A stretch of DNA of 64,000 nucleotides from Termitomyces sp. T153 (GCA_018296165.2 JACKQL020000043.1:124001-188000); one strand, 5' to 3'. Positions 23,849 through 34,036 are shown, counted from the stretch's first letter. Notes: generated by a model not told the origin, from the letters alone. Numbers and translations are program-made.

Positions 23849-24012
23849 GCTTGAGTTTTGGCCACTCTCTCCCTTAGGACAGAGATCCAAGACTTGAGCA
23901 CTCATCAGGAATCAAGAAATAACATTTCTTCCTACAATGCTTGCCCAAAACCCTTAAGTCAATGTCTTCTCATCTCACTCTTGCTTACTTCACAATAACA
24001 ACACATTGAATT
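23849..24012 (+). repeat. Direct repeat of 4911-5086 (candidate B2 of N1)
   Basis: GCTTGAGTTTTGGCCACTCTC onward matches the segment behind the N1 recombinase, down to the final TTGAATT. With G1 removed the two copies would lie about 345 bp apart. Confidence 0.6.
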
Positions 24013-24787
24013 AACCAATTGACCAGCTGCCAAGCCCCTGCATGCTCCAGTCAGTATTAGTCAGCCCTTTGTAGTCATTGGACTCTATTTCTCCTTTTGA
24101 CATATTGTTAGTCATTACTGCTTAGCATACTTGGGCTGCTTACCACAGATAGCATTAGTCATAGCATAGCCATGGATGTAGTATATAAGCTGGTCAGCAG
24201 GATAGAATATCCTCTGACCAAACAATAGCAGTGTTCTCCTGGCCTATCCATTGATCTGACTGTAAGAGCTCCAGCATCATTACTCATGTTTGGCTTGCTA
24301 TGCTTGCCCCTTGCCTGACTCTTAGCTGCTTTGTGCTCCTTCAACTCTTGCTTGTCACTTGTGTCTGCTTGCCTTCTGTTGGGTTTATCTGCAGAACACT
24401 TGTCCCCTTACAGCCCTAGCACCTGTGGAACCAGGTAGACAGGCCACCCATGAGAACACTGGTACTGCATCCTACAATCACATCAAAGTTACTACCACAC
24501 TCCCTGTGGATCAGAAAAAAAGATCCATGGGTTGTATTGAAACTCAGGAAATTGGGAGGAAATGGATTGTCATGTGAAACCAATGTGTCAGCAAGTAGTT
24601 CAGCAGCCTGGATCAGCCCATCAAATGAAATAGCATCAAACAGGTAGGCCCTGGGTTGGGTCAGCAAAACAGCACATGTGGGAGAATCAATCCTCAATTG
24701 ACCAAGATGTACTGGGTTGGTTGGGCTGGGTTGGTTCAGTCAAGTGCTGGTTCAGGGTGTGGAGGGGGCTTATTAATTGTGGAGCCT
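24013..24787. other. CpG-poor repeat remnant before the copia element
   Basis: No gene can be supported. GTATATAAGCTGGTCAGC at about 24181 looks like an LTR-type core promoter, so this may be part of another old LTR. GGTTGGGCTGGGTTGGTT at about 24719-24736 is a short GGTT-rich tract. AGCCT at 24783-24787 is the copia target duplication. Confidence 0.35.
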
Positions 24788-25109
24788 TGTTAGAGGTTTA
24801 ACCTAGAGTACACGGGTAAGCAACCTAATCCTCAGTCGTAGTGTACGTGACTCCATTGAACCTACCTAGAGTACACGGGTAAGCAACCTAATCTAGGTAA
24901 GGTTCTCAGTAAGGTATCATCTAAAGTACGTAGTGACTTACCCTCAGTCGTAGTGTACGTGACTGAGGGTATGCGTATCTAGTAGCGCGTATATATATCT
25001 GTATTCTATATATTAAGGGTGAAGGAAATGAGATAGATTGGTAAGATAAATTGGCCCTTGCCGGTAATCAAGGTGGGACGACGCTTATGGTGACCGTTGG
25101 CATCTAACA
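24788..25109 (-). repeat. Copia 3' LTR
   Basis: 322 bp. It contains two copies of ACCTAGAGTACACGGGTAAG, an inverted repeat ACCCTCAGTC..GACTGAGGGT at 24940-24970, and a TATATATA stretch at about 24990. Confidence 0.93.
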
Positions 25110-25121
25110 CTCCTCCTCACC
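25110..25121 (-). other. Copia polypurine tract
   Basis: On the minus strand GGTGAGGAGGAG lies directly against the TGTTAG start of the 3' LTR, the site expected to prime plus-strand DNA synthesis. Confidence 0.75.
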
Positions 25122-25181
25122 GTAAGTGGCGCAAATAAATAAAAAACGACAGGAATAACTCCTCCTCGTGCTGAATCCTGG

Positions 25182-28100
25182 TCAGGACAAACCCAGTATT
25201 CGTCGCAGTCGAGAGAATTGAGGCAAGGCGAGGGGTTTAGTAAACAAGTCTGCCACATTGTCTCTGGTATTAATATATTGTATGGCAAGCTCCTTCGACT
25301 CGACACGTTCACGTAAGAAATGGTATTTGATGTCGACATGTTTTACGCGTGAGTGTAGCAACGGGTCCTCTGACAAGTTGATTGCCGCGTTATTGTCGCA
25401 CATGATCGTAGTCGCACTGTCCTGAGTGTAGTCTATTGCCTGTAGAAGAGTCCGTAGCCAAATACATTCTTGTGCCGCCTCGAAAGCTGCCATATATTCG
25501 GCCTCACACGAGGATGCTGCAACTGTCTTTTGTTTACGCGATGCCCATGAGATCATACCGGAACCTAGTGACCAGGCATAGCCCCCAACGCTCCGCCTTG
25601 TATCGAGGCAGTTCGCCCAGTCCGAATCTGTAAAGCCTGCAAGCAAGATCAGGGACATCCCCCCCAAATGAAGTTTAAGGTCCCTCGTCCCTTTCAGGTA
25701 CCTTACAACGCGTATCGCAGCATTCCAATGCGTTACAGAATACGAATCGAAATACTGGCTCAGTTGTTGCACCGCATATTGTATATCAGGCCTCGAAGAT
25801 ATGGCTAACCATATCAGTCCCCCTACCAGTCTTCGGTATGGGATTTTTGCTATTTCGTCACGCTCCTTTTGCGTCAACTTTGTGTAGTCGGTACGTCGCA
25901 ACTTGAGGCCTGGTTCCATTGGCAGGGATAATGGGTTGGCATCTTTTTGTCCGAATTGAGCAATCAATCTGTCAATGACTGGTTTCTGTGAGAGATATAC
26001 TGCTCGATTTGGTCTGTCCCACTCGATTGCAATCCCTACAATTTGTCGTGGTGTTCCCAAATCTGAAATCGTCCATGCTTCTCGTAACTGTGATTTGAAG
26101 TGCTCGTTTGCCTGTTTTGAACTTGCAATCGCCAGAAAGTCGTCTACATGGACCGCCGCAATTACCGTCCCACGATCCGATTTCCTGTAATACACACAAG
26201 ATTCGCAAGCCAATCTCTTGAAGCCCCATTTCGCTACCATGTGCTCATTTAGGGTGCGGTTCCATATCCTCCCTGCTTGTTTCATGCCGTAAAGGCCTTT
26301 TTCCAGCTTGCAGACATAGTCTTCCTTACCCGGCTCCTCAAAATCTTTTGGCTGCTCCATGTAGGTCGTCTCCTCCTCAGGTAGAATTCCGTACAAGAAT
26401 GCGGTTTTAATATCCACTTGCATTGCGTCCCAACCTTGTGTAGCTGCAAGATGTAGCAAGATTCGCCAGGATTCAGCGCGGGCTGTTGGTGAGGTGGTCT
26501 TAGTGTATTCCTTCCCGTAGATCTGGTTGAATCCCTGTAGAACGTGTCTCGCCTTGAACCGGACAATGTTACCCTTCTCATCTCGTTTTATTGCAAATAC
26601 CGGACGACCACGATGTATCCTGTGTCCGACTGGAACCTCCTCTCTTGGAATCAAGCGGTATACCCCCATCTCTCTTAGCGATTTAAGCTCATCATCGTAT
26701 GCAGCCTTCCATCTTTTGGCATCTGGTGATCTTTGAGCCTGACCCCAAGTTTTTGGTACTTCAGGATCAACGTCGGTGGCATCTATATTCGGTTCATCTT
26801 CGATTACGTTCAGTGCTGCTAAGATTTGGTCAAGGTCGACGTGTCTTTCCCCGGCATCTGGCGGATCCTGCTGTAATTGTCTCTCACGGTGGAGCTCTTC
26901 AATCGCATGTCTACGTTCTGTCCTCGCTTCACGCACCCGTTCTGCTGATTCCTTTGATTCTCTTACAGCACGTTGGACCGCCGTTTCAGGTGTCTCATCT
27001 GGACTACTCCTTGCTGTTGGGATTGGAATGCGTGTAGATCTTCGTGGATGTTGGGGTATTTGTTCCGCTATTTCGTTGATATTATGATCTTGATCCTGAG
27101 GTGCTAGGTCCGGAGGTTGGTCTGGGGTGATAGGGGCTTGTTGAGTAGGCTCATCTTCATCGTCTGGTAGCACGAAAGGTTGATCTGTCGCTCCTCTCGT
27201 TATGGACTCAACAGATGGCGTATTATCAGGCTCTGGAGATGGTTCGGATGGGATTGTGTCGGTAAGTTTTTGATCATCTTGGTGTTCAATGAACTTGACA
27301 TGGTACGTGCTATATACCCGTTTCGATGCTCTGTCATAGCACCGGTATGCTTTTGCTTTGGGGTCGTAGCCAATAAGCACACATTCAATTGACCTTTCAT
27401 AGATTTTTGGGTTGTTCTTGCCCAGAACCAAGACGAAGACTCGACAGCCTATTTCGCGGATATAGGAATATTTTGGCTTTCTTCCGTACCACAACTCGTC
27501 CGGGGTTACACTGTCTACAGCCGAGGTTTTCGTTTTTCCATGTAGGTGAGCTGCCGTCATATAGAATTCATCCCACAAAAACGCTGGACACTTTGCATAG
27601 ATTCTCATAGCAATACTTTTCCCCATAAGGGTGCGATGCATCCGTTCGACACGTCCGAGATGGGCTGAGGTGTAGACTGCACCATGTTGCGTTGTTATCC
27701 CCTGAGATCGATACCATATTTCATTTTCTTTAGCAATAATTTCAGAGTCGTTTCCGGAGCGAAGAATTCCCAGTTTAAGTCCTGTTTCTACTTGACGTGC
27801 CAATATCCATGCTTTTAGCTCATTGAACGCATCGCTCTTCAGTTTCAGCGGGATAGACCATGGTTTATTTGTATAATCGTCGACTATGTTCATCATATAG
27901 TTATTTCCGGTCCTCGACGTAATATCCTGCTTCCCTGTTAGGTCCACCCACACAATTCCCAATTTCCGTGTAGCTCTGTGTCCAACCCCTTCCTCCCTGA
28001 TCTTTGGGACGGGCGTCTTTGCCTGTTTGCCACGAATGCACTCGTCACATTTCGGAGGTTTGGATGGGAAGTTGGGCGGCATACCTTCGATCATGCCCGA

Positions 28101-29789
28101 CTTTGCCATTTCCAGGATGGTTTGGTAGTTCGCATGGCCTAATCGACGATGCCATGTGACTATGTTGGGCGATGAGTGGACTGCGAGCACGCATTCATCA
28201 TGAAGATTCAGTGCGTAGAGATTCTTTATGGAGAGCAAAGTTCCGCTTGCGACTAATTCTTTCGTAGTTTTCTTGAATAAGATCGCTTGCGTGTCGCTGA
28301 ATGACGTGAAGATGTTTGACTTTTTCGCCATGGAACTGACTGAGAGCAGTCTCACAGTAGCCTTCGGGACAAGAAGTGCATCATCGAGTATCAGGTAAGA
28401 GTCGTTTGCCAAGTGTAGACGGATTTTTCCAGTTGCGGTCGCATAGATTGTTGATCCGCCTACACCTCGGATAGGTTTGTGGGTGGGCTTCAGGGAGACA
28501 AAATCAGATTTGTTCGGTGAAATATGGACTGTGGCGCCTGAATCTAGATAAAACGGGTATTTGTCGTATGCGGTGGTGTCGCTGGAAAGTGTGGTTTCAG
28601 TAGCTGTGTGTTCCTTCCAATTTATGCCAACGACATCATCTGGCTCCTCCTCCAGTGCCACCCACGCATCCATCTCAAGATCTTCTGCATCCGCCAAAGA
28701 CCCAGGAATCGCATCAGACGCCAAACCCGCAAAGTCTCCCTTCGTCGTCGTATCACCTCGCCCCGTCTGCTTTGCAATGTAGGCAGCCAGAGCGTCGGAA
28801 TCGCCTTCAATCGTAAATGCTGATCCGCCCGCAGGGGTGATCGTTAACTTGGTGGTACCTTTCTTCTTCTCACGGGCTTCTCGCTTTGCTTTGTAGTGGG
28901 CCAAACGGGCGTTCCATGCTTTGTCAAGAGTCTTGCCCGCCATACCACCGCCCTCCAAAATGCACCAGGGCTTCGTATGACCCGTGAAAACAGATCGGCC
29001 ACGCGATTTGCACCCTTCACAGACAAGATCATCCCGTCTATTTGGGGTACGCGCCGCCAATGCAGTCAGTTGCGTATCATTCATCCCCTTGTCCGCCGCG
29101 TAAAGAGTTTGCTCATTCTCCAGGAAACGGCGAATCTCGTCGGGGCCATATGGCGCTGCTGCCGTCGCGGCAGCCAAGTCCCGTGAGATGATAGACCGGG
29201 CACTTGCATATAGGGAGTTATCAGAGAGGGAGGACAAGGCTGCAATGGATTGTAAGAGGTCTTTTGTCACCTCCCCGACATCGAATGCGCGGTTAATCTT
29301 CTTGAAGATTCGATCAATGGTCTTTGTGAGAGGTTCAGCTGGGGAGCATTTAGTTGTTAGGGCCTCCTGCAGCAGCCTGACTTGCTGCACTGGGCCAGCC
29401 CCCCCATGTCTAGTTTGTAAGTACTCCCACAGGGACCTCGCATCTAGCGTATCGTCTGCCAAATTACGCTCAGACTCCGATAAACCCAGCATCAAAAATG
29501 ATCTGGCAAGGCGATTGTTCAACTGCCAGTTGCGATAAGCTCGCGGTTCGTATGACTGATTTGGGATATCTGGTGGATCGAAGATGTACTCATAAAGTCC
29601 GCACATCGTGAGTTCGAGCTTCATGTATTTTGACCACGGTGTCCATTTACCGTCGTCTTTTGCAAGCAGGTCTCCAGCATAGCGAAGGGAAACTTTAATC
29701 TGTGTAACAACCGGTGTAGAGTTGTCCACCCTCCGCATCTCGGTGGCCTCAGACTCAGTAATCGCAGGGTTTGTGGTCGGTGGAGCCAT
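25182..29789 (-). CDS. Copia Gag-Pol polyprotein, 1535 aa, open throughout
   Basis: Single frame from ATG (29789) to stop. Rough residue positions: Gag/UBN2 1-250; Cys/His motif CEGCKSRG..GHTKPWC about 255-275; protease FYLDSGATVHIS about 415; GAG-pre-integrase HHCC (WHRRLGHANYQ..CDECIRGKQ) about 545-590; integrase core about 605-770, with VWVDLTGKQD and GRVERMHRTLMGK; RT about 1080-1320 (AVHVDDFLAIAS as catalytic motif, CKLEKGLYGMKQAGRIWN); RNase H about 1400-1535 (TDSDWANCLDTRRSVGGYAW, SSCEAEYMAAFEA, DNVADLFTKPLALP). The integrase site expected to read SDNGxE reads RSGNDSE, so the second acidic catalytic residue may be misplaced or lost. Everything else needed for transposition looks present. 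Confidence 0.95.
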   Translation of the reverse strand: MAPPTTNPAITESEATEMRRVDNSTPVVTQIKVSLRYAGDLLAKDDGKWTPWSKYMKLELTMCGLYEYIFDPPDIPNQSYEPRAYRNWQLNNRLARSFLMLGLSESERNLADDTLDARSLWEYLQTRHGGAGPVQQVRLLQEALTTKCSPAEPLTKTIDRIFKKINRAFDVGEVTKDLLQSIAALSSLSDNSLYASARSIISRDLAAATAAAPYGPDEIRRFLENEQTLYAADKGMNDTQLTALAARTPNRRDDLVCEGCKSRGRSVFTGHTKPWCILEGGGMAGKTLDKAWNARLAHYKAKREAREKKKGTTKLTITPAGGSAFTIEGDSDALAAYIAKQTGRGDTTTKGDFAGLASDAIPGSLADAEDLEMDAWVALEEEPDDVVGINWKEHTATETTLSSDTTAYDKYPFYLDSGATVHISPNKSDFVSLKPTHKPIRGVGGSTIYATATGKIRLHLANDSYLILDDALLVPKATVRLLSVSSMAKKSNIFTSFSDTQAILFKKTTKELVASGTLLSIKNLYALNLHDECVLAVHSSPNIVTWHRRLGHANYQTILEMAKSGMIEGMPPNFPSKPPKCDECIRGKQAKTPVPKIREEGVGHRATRKLGIVWVDLTGKQDITSRTGNNYMMNIVDDYTNKPWSIPLKLKSDAFNELKAWILARQVETGLKLGILRSGNDSEIIAKENEIWYRSQGITTQHGAVYTSAHLGRVERMHRTLMGKSIAMRIYAKCPAFLWDEFYMTAAHLHGKTKTSAVDSVTPDELWYGRKPKYSYIREIGCRVFVLVLGKNNPKIYERSIECVLIGYDPKAKAYRCYDRASKRVYSTYHVKFIEHQDDQKLTDTIPSEPSPEPDNTPSVESITRGATDQPFVLPDDEDEPTQQAPITPDQPPDLAPQDQDHNINEIAEQIPQHPRRSTRIPIPTARSSPDETPETAVQRAVRESKESAERVREARTERRHAIEELHRERQLQQDPPDAGERHVDLDQILAALNVIEDEPNIDATDVDPEVPKTWGQAQRSPDAKRWKAAYDDELKSLREMGVYRLIPREEVPVGHRIHRGRPVFAIKRDEKGNIVRFKARHVLQGFNQIYGKEYTKTTSPTARAESWRILLHLAATQGWDAMQVDIKTAFLYGILPEEETTYMEQPKDFEEPGKEDYVCKLEKGLYGMKQAGRIWNRTLNEHMVAKWGFKRLACESCVYYRKSDRGTVIAAVHVDDFLAIASSKQANEHFKSQLREAWTISDLGTPRQIVGIAIEWDRPNRAVYLSQKPVIDRLIAQFGQKDANPLSLPMEPGLKLRRTDYTKLTQKERDEIAKIPYRRLVGGLIWLAISSRPDIQYAVQQLSQYFDSYSVTHWNAAIRVVRYLKGTRDLKLHLGGMSLILLAGFTDSDWANCLDTRRSVGGYAWSLGSGMISWASRKQKTVAASSCEAEYMAAFEAAQECIWLRTLLQAIDYTQDSATTIMCDNNAAINLSEDPLLHSRVKHVDIKYHFLRERVESKELAIQYINTRDNVADLFTKPLALPQFSRLRRILGLS

Positions 29790-29977
29790 CGGTCAGATCG
29801 GCGTAGGGGGATAACAATAGTAGAGCAATCTATGCTCCTCAATCAAATGTCCGCGTAGTAACACGGCAATCCAACAGCAAGATATCGGGTAACGCCCACT
29901 AAAATGGGACGATGCCACGCGCAAAAAAATTTTTCAAAGGTCAACCTCAATAAGCGAAGCAGCACCTTCCCATAACC

Positions 29978-30299
29978 TGTTAGAGGTTTAACCTAGAGTA
30001 CACGGGTAAGCAACCTAATCCTCAGTCGTAGTGTACGTGACTCCATTGAACCTACCTAGAGTACACGGGTAAGCAACCTAATCTAGGTAAGGTTCTCAGT
30101 AAGGTATCATCTAAAGTACGTAGTGACTTACCCTCAGTCGTAGTGTACGTGACTGAGGGTATGCGTATCTAGTAGCGCGTATATATATCTGTATTCTATA
30201 TATTAAGGGTGAAGGAAATGAGATAGATTGGTAAGATAAATTGGCCCTTGCCGGTAATCAAGGTGGGACGACGCTTATGGTGACCGTTGGCATCTAACA
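29978..30299 (-). repeat. Copia 5' LTR
   Basis: 322 bp, apparently identical to 24788-25109. The inverted repeat is at 30130-30160. Transcription would run leftward from here. The sequence just inside the element (minus strand GGTTATGGGAAGGTGC) is where the primer-binding site should be; the matching tRNA was not identified. Confidence 0.93.
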
Positions 30300-30304
30300 A
30301 GCCT

Positions 30305-30995
30305 TGGGTTTGGTAAGTCCTTAATTAGTAGAATAAAGGTTGGGATGGGCTGATAACAGTAGTTAACAGTGAGGTTAAGGTACCTGGTCACACAACCACT
30401 ACATATACTACTGCACATTCAAGAGAATTCCTATGTATTCCATGCTGAAAATAAATGCCAAACCTGAAACCATGGGGTGGCCTTCAAAATCAAATCAATT
30501 GGCAGTATGAATCAGTGTCACAATTTGTGACAAAAGTTTTGAAACACTATGGTTTTGCAACCTGTGGAACTGGCTTCCTTCTGACACAATGATCAGCATA
30601 CCTTCTACCAAAGTGACACTAGAGTAGGCTAGGGTAGATATTGTCACACCAACTGCAAAGGTTAAGTTGGTCAAAGGTACTGTAGACATCTTGTTATTCA
30701 TGTTTTCAAATTTTTTCTGAAACACTATGGACATGATAGTACTAGCATGTGTTTAAATTGAATAGGAATTCCTCCTCAACACAAATAAGTGCTGTATATT
30801 ATGAATAAGAATTCATGAGGGAGACAAATGATTGTACATATATTCACTTTCAATATCCAAAGCCCTTGAAAATGGCTAAATACAGTGGCCATTGACCTCA
30901 AACAGTCATTGGAATCAATACACAAAACATGACTTGTCATGGTAGAGTAAAAAGGACATAGCAGTATTATGGCACAAAGCAGTGCAGGTTGTAAG
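30305..30995. repeat. Old repeat, inverted paralogue of ~58275-58765
   Basis: From about 30495 the sequence matches the reverse complement of 58275-58765 (for example AAGTGCTGTATATTATGAATA and CCAAAGCCCTTGAAAATGGCTA). No protein was recognised. CpG is nearly absent. 30305-30495 has no recognisable content. Confidence 0.7.
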
Positions 30996-31364
30996 TGTAA
31001 GGGTGACCTCCAGAGTGGTAGATTGGAGTCATGCAGCTAGCAGAGGGGAATCCAAAGTAAATTAGCAGAGTAGATGATGATACAATCAGTAACTAATCAC
31101 CTAGCAAAGGGGAATTCAAAGAGAACAAGTCTAAGGATCCCTGCTGCTTGGTGTGGCACATCAGCAGGCAGTGGAGATATGGGAACTACTGTACAGAAGG
31201 CTGGAGCTAATCCTAACCCTAGGATGATGATTGGTGAGGTAATACAGAGAACTCCACAGTTCTCCAGAGATCTTCAGGGTTCTGGAATGAGCCCCAGAGA
31301 CATTGAACAAGCTGTGGAGGTGCTGGAATAGGTTGTGGAGGTCAGAAATGGAAGTTCCCTGACA
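30996..31364 (-). repeat. Solo LTR of the G1 family, target duplication GTAAG
   Basis: 369 bp, TGTAAGGGTGACC..TTCCCTGACA, with GTAAG on both sides (30991-30995, 31365-31369). The inverted paralogue near 58275 has a single GTAAG and no LTR, so it shows the empty site. Strand is given by analogy with G1. Confidence 0.88.
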
Positions 31365-31369
31365 GTAAG

Positions 31370-32370
31370 GCTGTAAACATGTTATGAAGAGTTGCATGCA
31401 TTCCAAAGAGGAGTGGATTAATAGACTCAGTTGTGCTGTACAGTTATTACCCATGCTTCCAAAGCCTCTGAAGCATCACACCTCACCTAGGTAGTTCCTC
31501 AGACTTGTTCTCTTCAGATCTCCCTCTACCAGGTGAGTAGTTATCTATAGATAGTGTACAGTACTAGATAGACTTTGGATCTCCCTCTGCCAGCTGTGTG
31601 ATTGAGCCATAGCCTCCTGAGGTTGCCCTTACAATGTCAGACCTGAATCCTATCAAGTATACAATCATGGAAAACTATGGTGTGGTTACATTTCTTTACA
31701 GTCAGAATATGATATAAGTATAATAGGCCAGAACCATCTCAAGATATCATCAACTCTGCTTGGCTTTTATTCACCAGTTTAAGCCAACTCTGAGATTTTC
31801 AAAAAGATTTGAAAGCCCTCATGCCAAACTGGGTTCTTGGAATTTACAAACCCTGATTTCCATGTCTCTGCTGTATCTTCATGAACCTACAAGATGTTTA
31901 TTCAAGGCCTTGAGCATGAAGAGGTAATGATAAACAAACAATGTGTAACTAGCCAACCACATGGCCCCCTCTTCTTTCATCTATATCCTGAATGTAGTGT
32001 GGAAGAAATGTGTATTGTGCAATGATAGGATAATCTTTTGTCATCCCAAAACTCAATAATTTTGTTTTATCAGTGTAAATGATTAGTGGAAGCAGTTGAG
32101 CCACCAGATTATTTGGTATAAATGACTGTCAATAGAAGTTACATTGCAAATTTGAGTGTAAGCAATCATATTTCCAATGAACAATGTATCTGAGCATTCC
32201 AGGCCTCACTACCTATCCAGGGCTTAGTAAAAAATTGCTCCCAGGCAGTACCCATCCATCAAACAACATATGGTGCAATCATGAGATCATTGATTACAGA
32301 CTTGATGACCCAGTCCCAGGGTCCATGCATACATATGTAGAAGTCTTGGGGTACTCCCTTGTATAGTACT
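31370..32370 (-). pseudogene. Fragment of Ngaro/DIRS-like RT region, inverted paralogue of ~57110-58275
   Basis: The segment matches 57110-58275 in reverse complement. On the minus strand about 32366-32180 corresponds to the RT-side coding stretch seen at 57140-57276 (family motifs CNQ, GLECSSTLF and similar in shifted frames). 31455-31637 corresponds to the LTR-like block at 57597-57790. The segment stops abruptly at 32370, where the unit starting GTACTTGATAAGAC begins. It is heavily decayed. Confidence 0.6.
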
Positions 32371-34036
32371 TGATAAGACTTTTTCTCAAACTGTGGACTA
32401 TTGTTATGAATTCATCTCAAAATTGATGCAGAACAAGGTCAATACTTACTCAAATTCAAAGCTTAGCTGCTGGTTTTCAAGTCTTTTTCAGCTCTGCAGC
32501 ATTTTTCAAGGTGAAAAGGTTCTCATTGTTGCATGCAACAGCTCAATGGAATAGGTTAATCAGGCAATCCAACTGAGATTTGTTGCAGCTTTGAGCCTCA
32601 TTCAGCAATTTTGAAATCAAGTCATGACTTGAAGGGTATTCAGAGCTCAAAATCTGGAAGTGGTGTTGATTTTGTAGGAAAGTAATCCTCATAAAATCCA
32701 ATCTTAGTTGCAATTCCAGAGTGTGGATGATTGACAATTTTATCAAGTTCTTCATAATAATGATTCAGACATAGTGATAAGTAAACAGCAAGGATCCTCT
32801 GAATTGGGCTCCAAGCAAACTTCTAAGTTGGTCAGACCTCCAAAGAATTCAAAAGCTGTCATGTCATACTTTGGGAAATAATCAATTGGCATGAACCTGT
32901 ACTTACTGCTTGTTCTCTTGAATGTTCAAAAGCATCAACATTGAGCATTATATCATTTGATTGTTTGCTCTATCAATAAACACTTGACAGCATTGCTAAT
33001 AACTGATTGGACATACCTGTTGCACATTGAGGCTTGATGTCTGGATATGCAAAATATGCAATGTTGTGTTGCTTTGAATGGAAATCTGAGGCAGACTTTG
33101 AATTGGTCAAAGTTTCCAGGCCTAATCGAAAATGTTTTGTTAGATTTAGCTCAAGTTACAGTGACTTTCTCAATTCACCTGGGCTTGGCAATGATTGAGA
33201 GTCAAACCAATATAAAAATGCTGCATTCTGTTGTGTGATCCCCTGTTTTTTCTACACAGGCTCTCTTATGGGTTCCAAATCCAAGGTTCTTGCAAATCTT
33301 GCCACATATATTGCACCTTGTGTTGCCATACAGGGTTCAAGGCTGTTAGAAGCTGAAACCTAAGCACACAAGTAAGTATGTGACCTCAGTCGTCGTATAC
33401 TTGACTGAGCATAATTAGCCTACCTAAGCACATGAGTAAGTATGTGACTATGATAGGACAGTAAGTAAAGTATTCGTCGTCTATAGTTATGTCCACTCAC
33501 CCTCAGTCAAGTATACTTGACTGAGGGTGATATATATCCTGCGTGGTATATATATATATCTTCGAGTCCGGTCAGGGTGAATATAAGTTAATTACACTGA
33601 CCCTTTGTGATGTCGAGCCTAGCCTGCTTACGGTGTAATCTGCTGGCCTCAAACAAAGGCTGAGGAACATACATGGTAATGACACAAAATTATAGTATAC
33701 TAGGGCAATTACTCTGACACAAAGACAGTACCCAGTAAATAATTCAGATTGTAGATGATGGCTCTCTGATTAGATTAGATCTGATCTAATCAGGCCTGAT
33801 TAAGAAAACCCAACAGCATGAGTGGCAGACAAAATATGTCACATTAACCCACACTAAAAGATGAAGAAAAAAAACAGGTTCTCAAAATGTGGAGGGCAAC
33901 TTAGCAAAAGACAATCCCTACAGGAGGATTTGTGTTCACAAACAGATTTCCCCCAAGCACCAAACCACAGAAACATGTTTTCGTACTTCTGAGAGAAATA
34001 TTTTCAAGACTAATCCAATGCTGCACAAGACATTCA
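32371..34036. repeat. Unit U, copy 1 (uninterrupted except for a solo LTR)
   Basis: 32371-33343 plus 33656-33797 match 53842-54950 in direct orientation. 33798-34036 matches 50500-50743 in reverse complement. Copy 1 is continuous where copy 2 is separated by the N2 element, so it shows the arrangement before N2 inserted. No protein was recognised. The nature of U is unknown; it is CpG-poor, AT-rich repeat DNA. Confidence 0.7.
33344..33655. repeat. Solo copia-type LTR with 32-bp perfect palindrome, target duplication AAGGC
   Basis: 312 bp, TGTTAGAAGC..CCTCAAACA, flanked by AAGGC (33339-33343, 33656-33660). Copy 2 of unit U reads GGTTCAAGGCTGAGGAAC at about 54810-54827, the empty site. It is CpG-rich, hence young. 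It contains a perfect 32-bp palindrome (half site CACCCTCAGTCAAGTA, 33498-33529), a second imperfect one at about 33381-33408, and a TATATATATATA run near 33549. Confidence 0.9.

Larger units (their letters stand above)
24788..30299 (-). mobile_element. Young Ty1/copia retrotransposon, structurally complete
   Basis: Two 322-bp LTRs (24788-25109 and 29978-30299, TGTTAGAGG..CATCTAACA) read identical base for base. AGCCT flanks both ends (24783-24787 and 30300-30304). One uninterrupted 1535-codon frame occupies the interior. A purine tract GGTGAGGAGGAG (minus strand, 25121-25110) precedes the 3' LTR, and the leader of about 188 nt lies between the 5' LTR and the ATG. CpG is common throughout, unlike the old repeats on either side. 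All this points to a recent insertion. Confidence 0.95.

Noticed and set aside
5281..24700. Classical ascomycete RIP as the cause of decay
   Set aside because: Changes are centred on CpG (TG and CA products) and not on CpA; a CpG methylation explanation fits better, though no computation was possible.
25436..29186. Many plus-strand and alternate-frame ORFs across the copia polyprotein
   Set aside because: All overlap the 1535-codon frame, which accounts for the coding signal.
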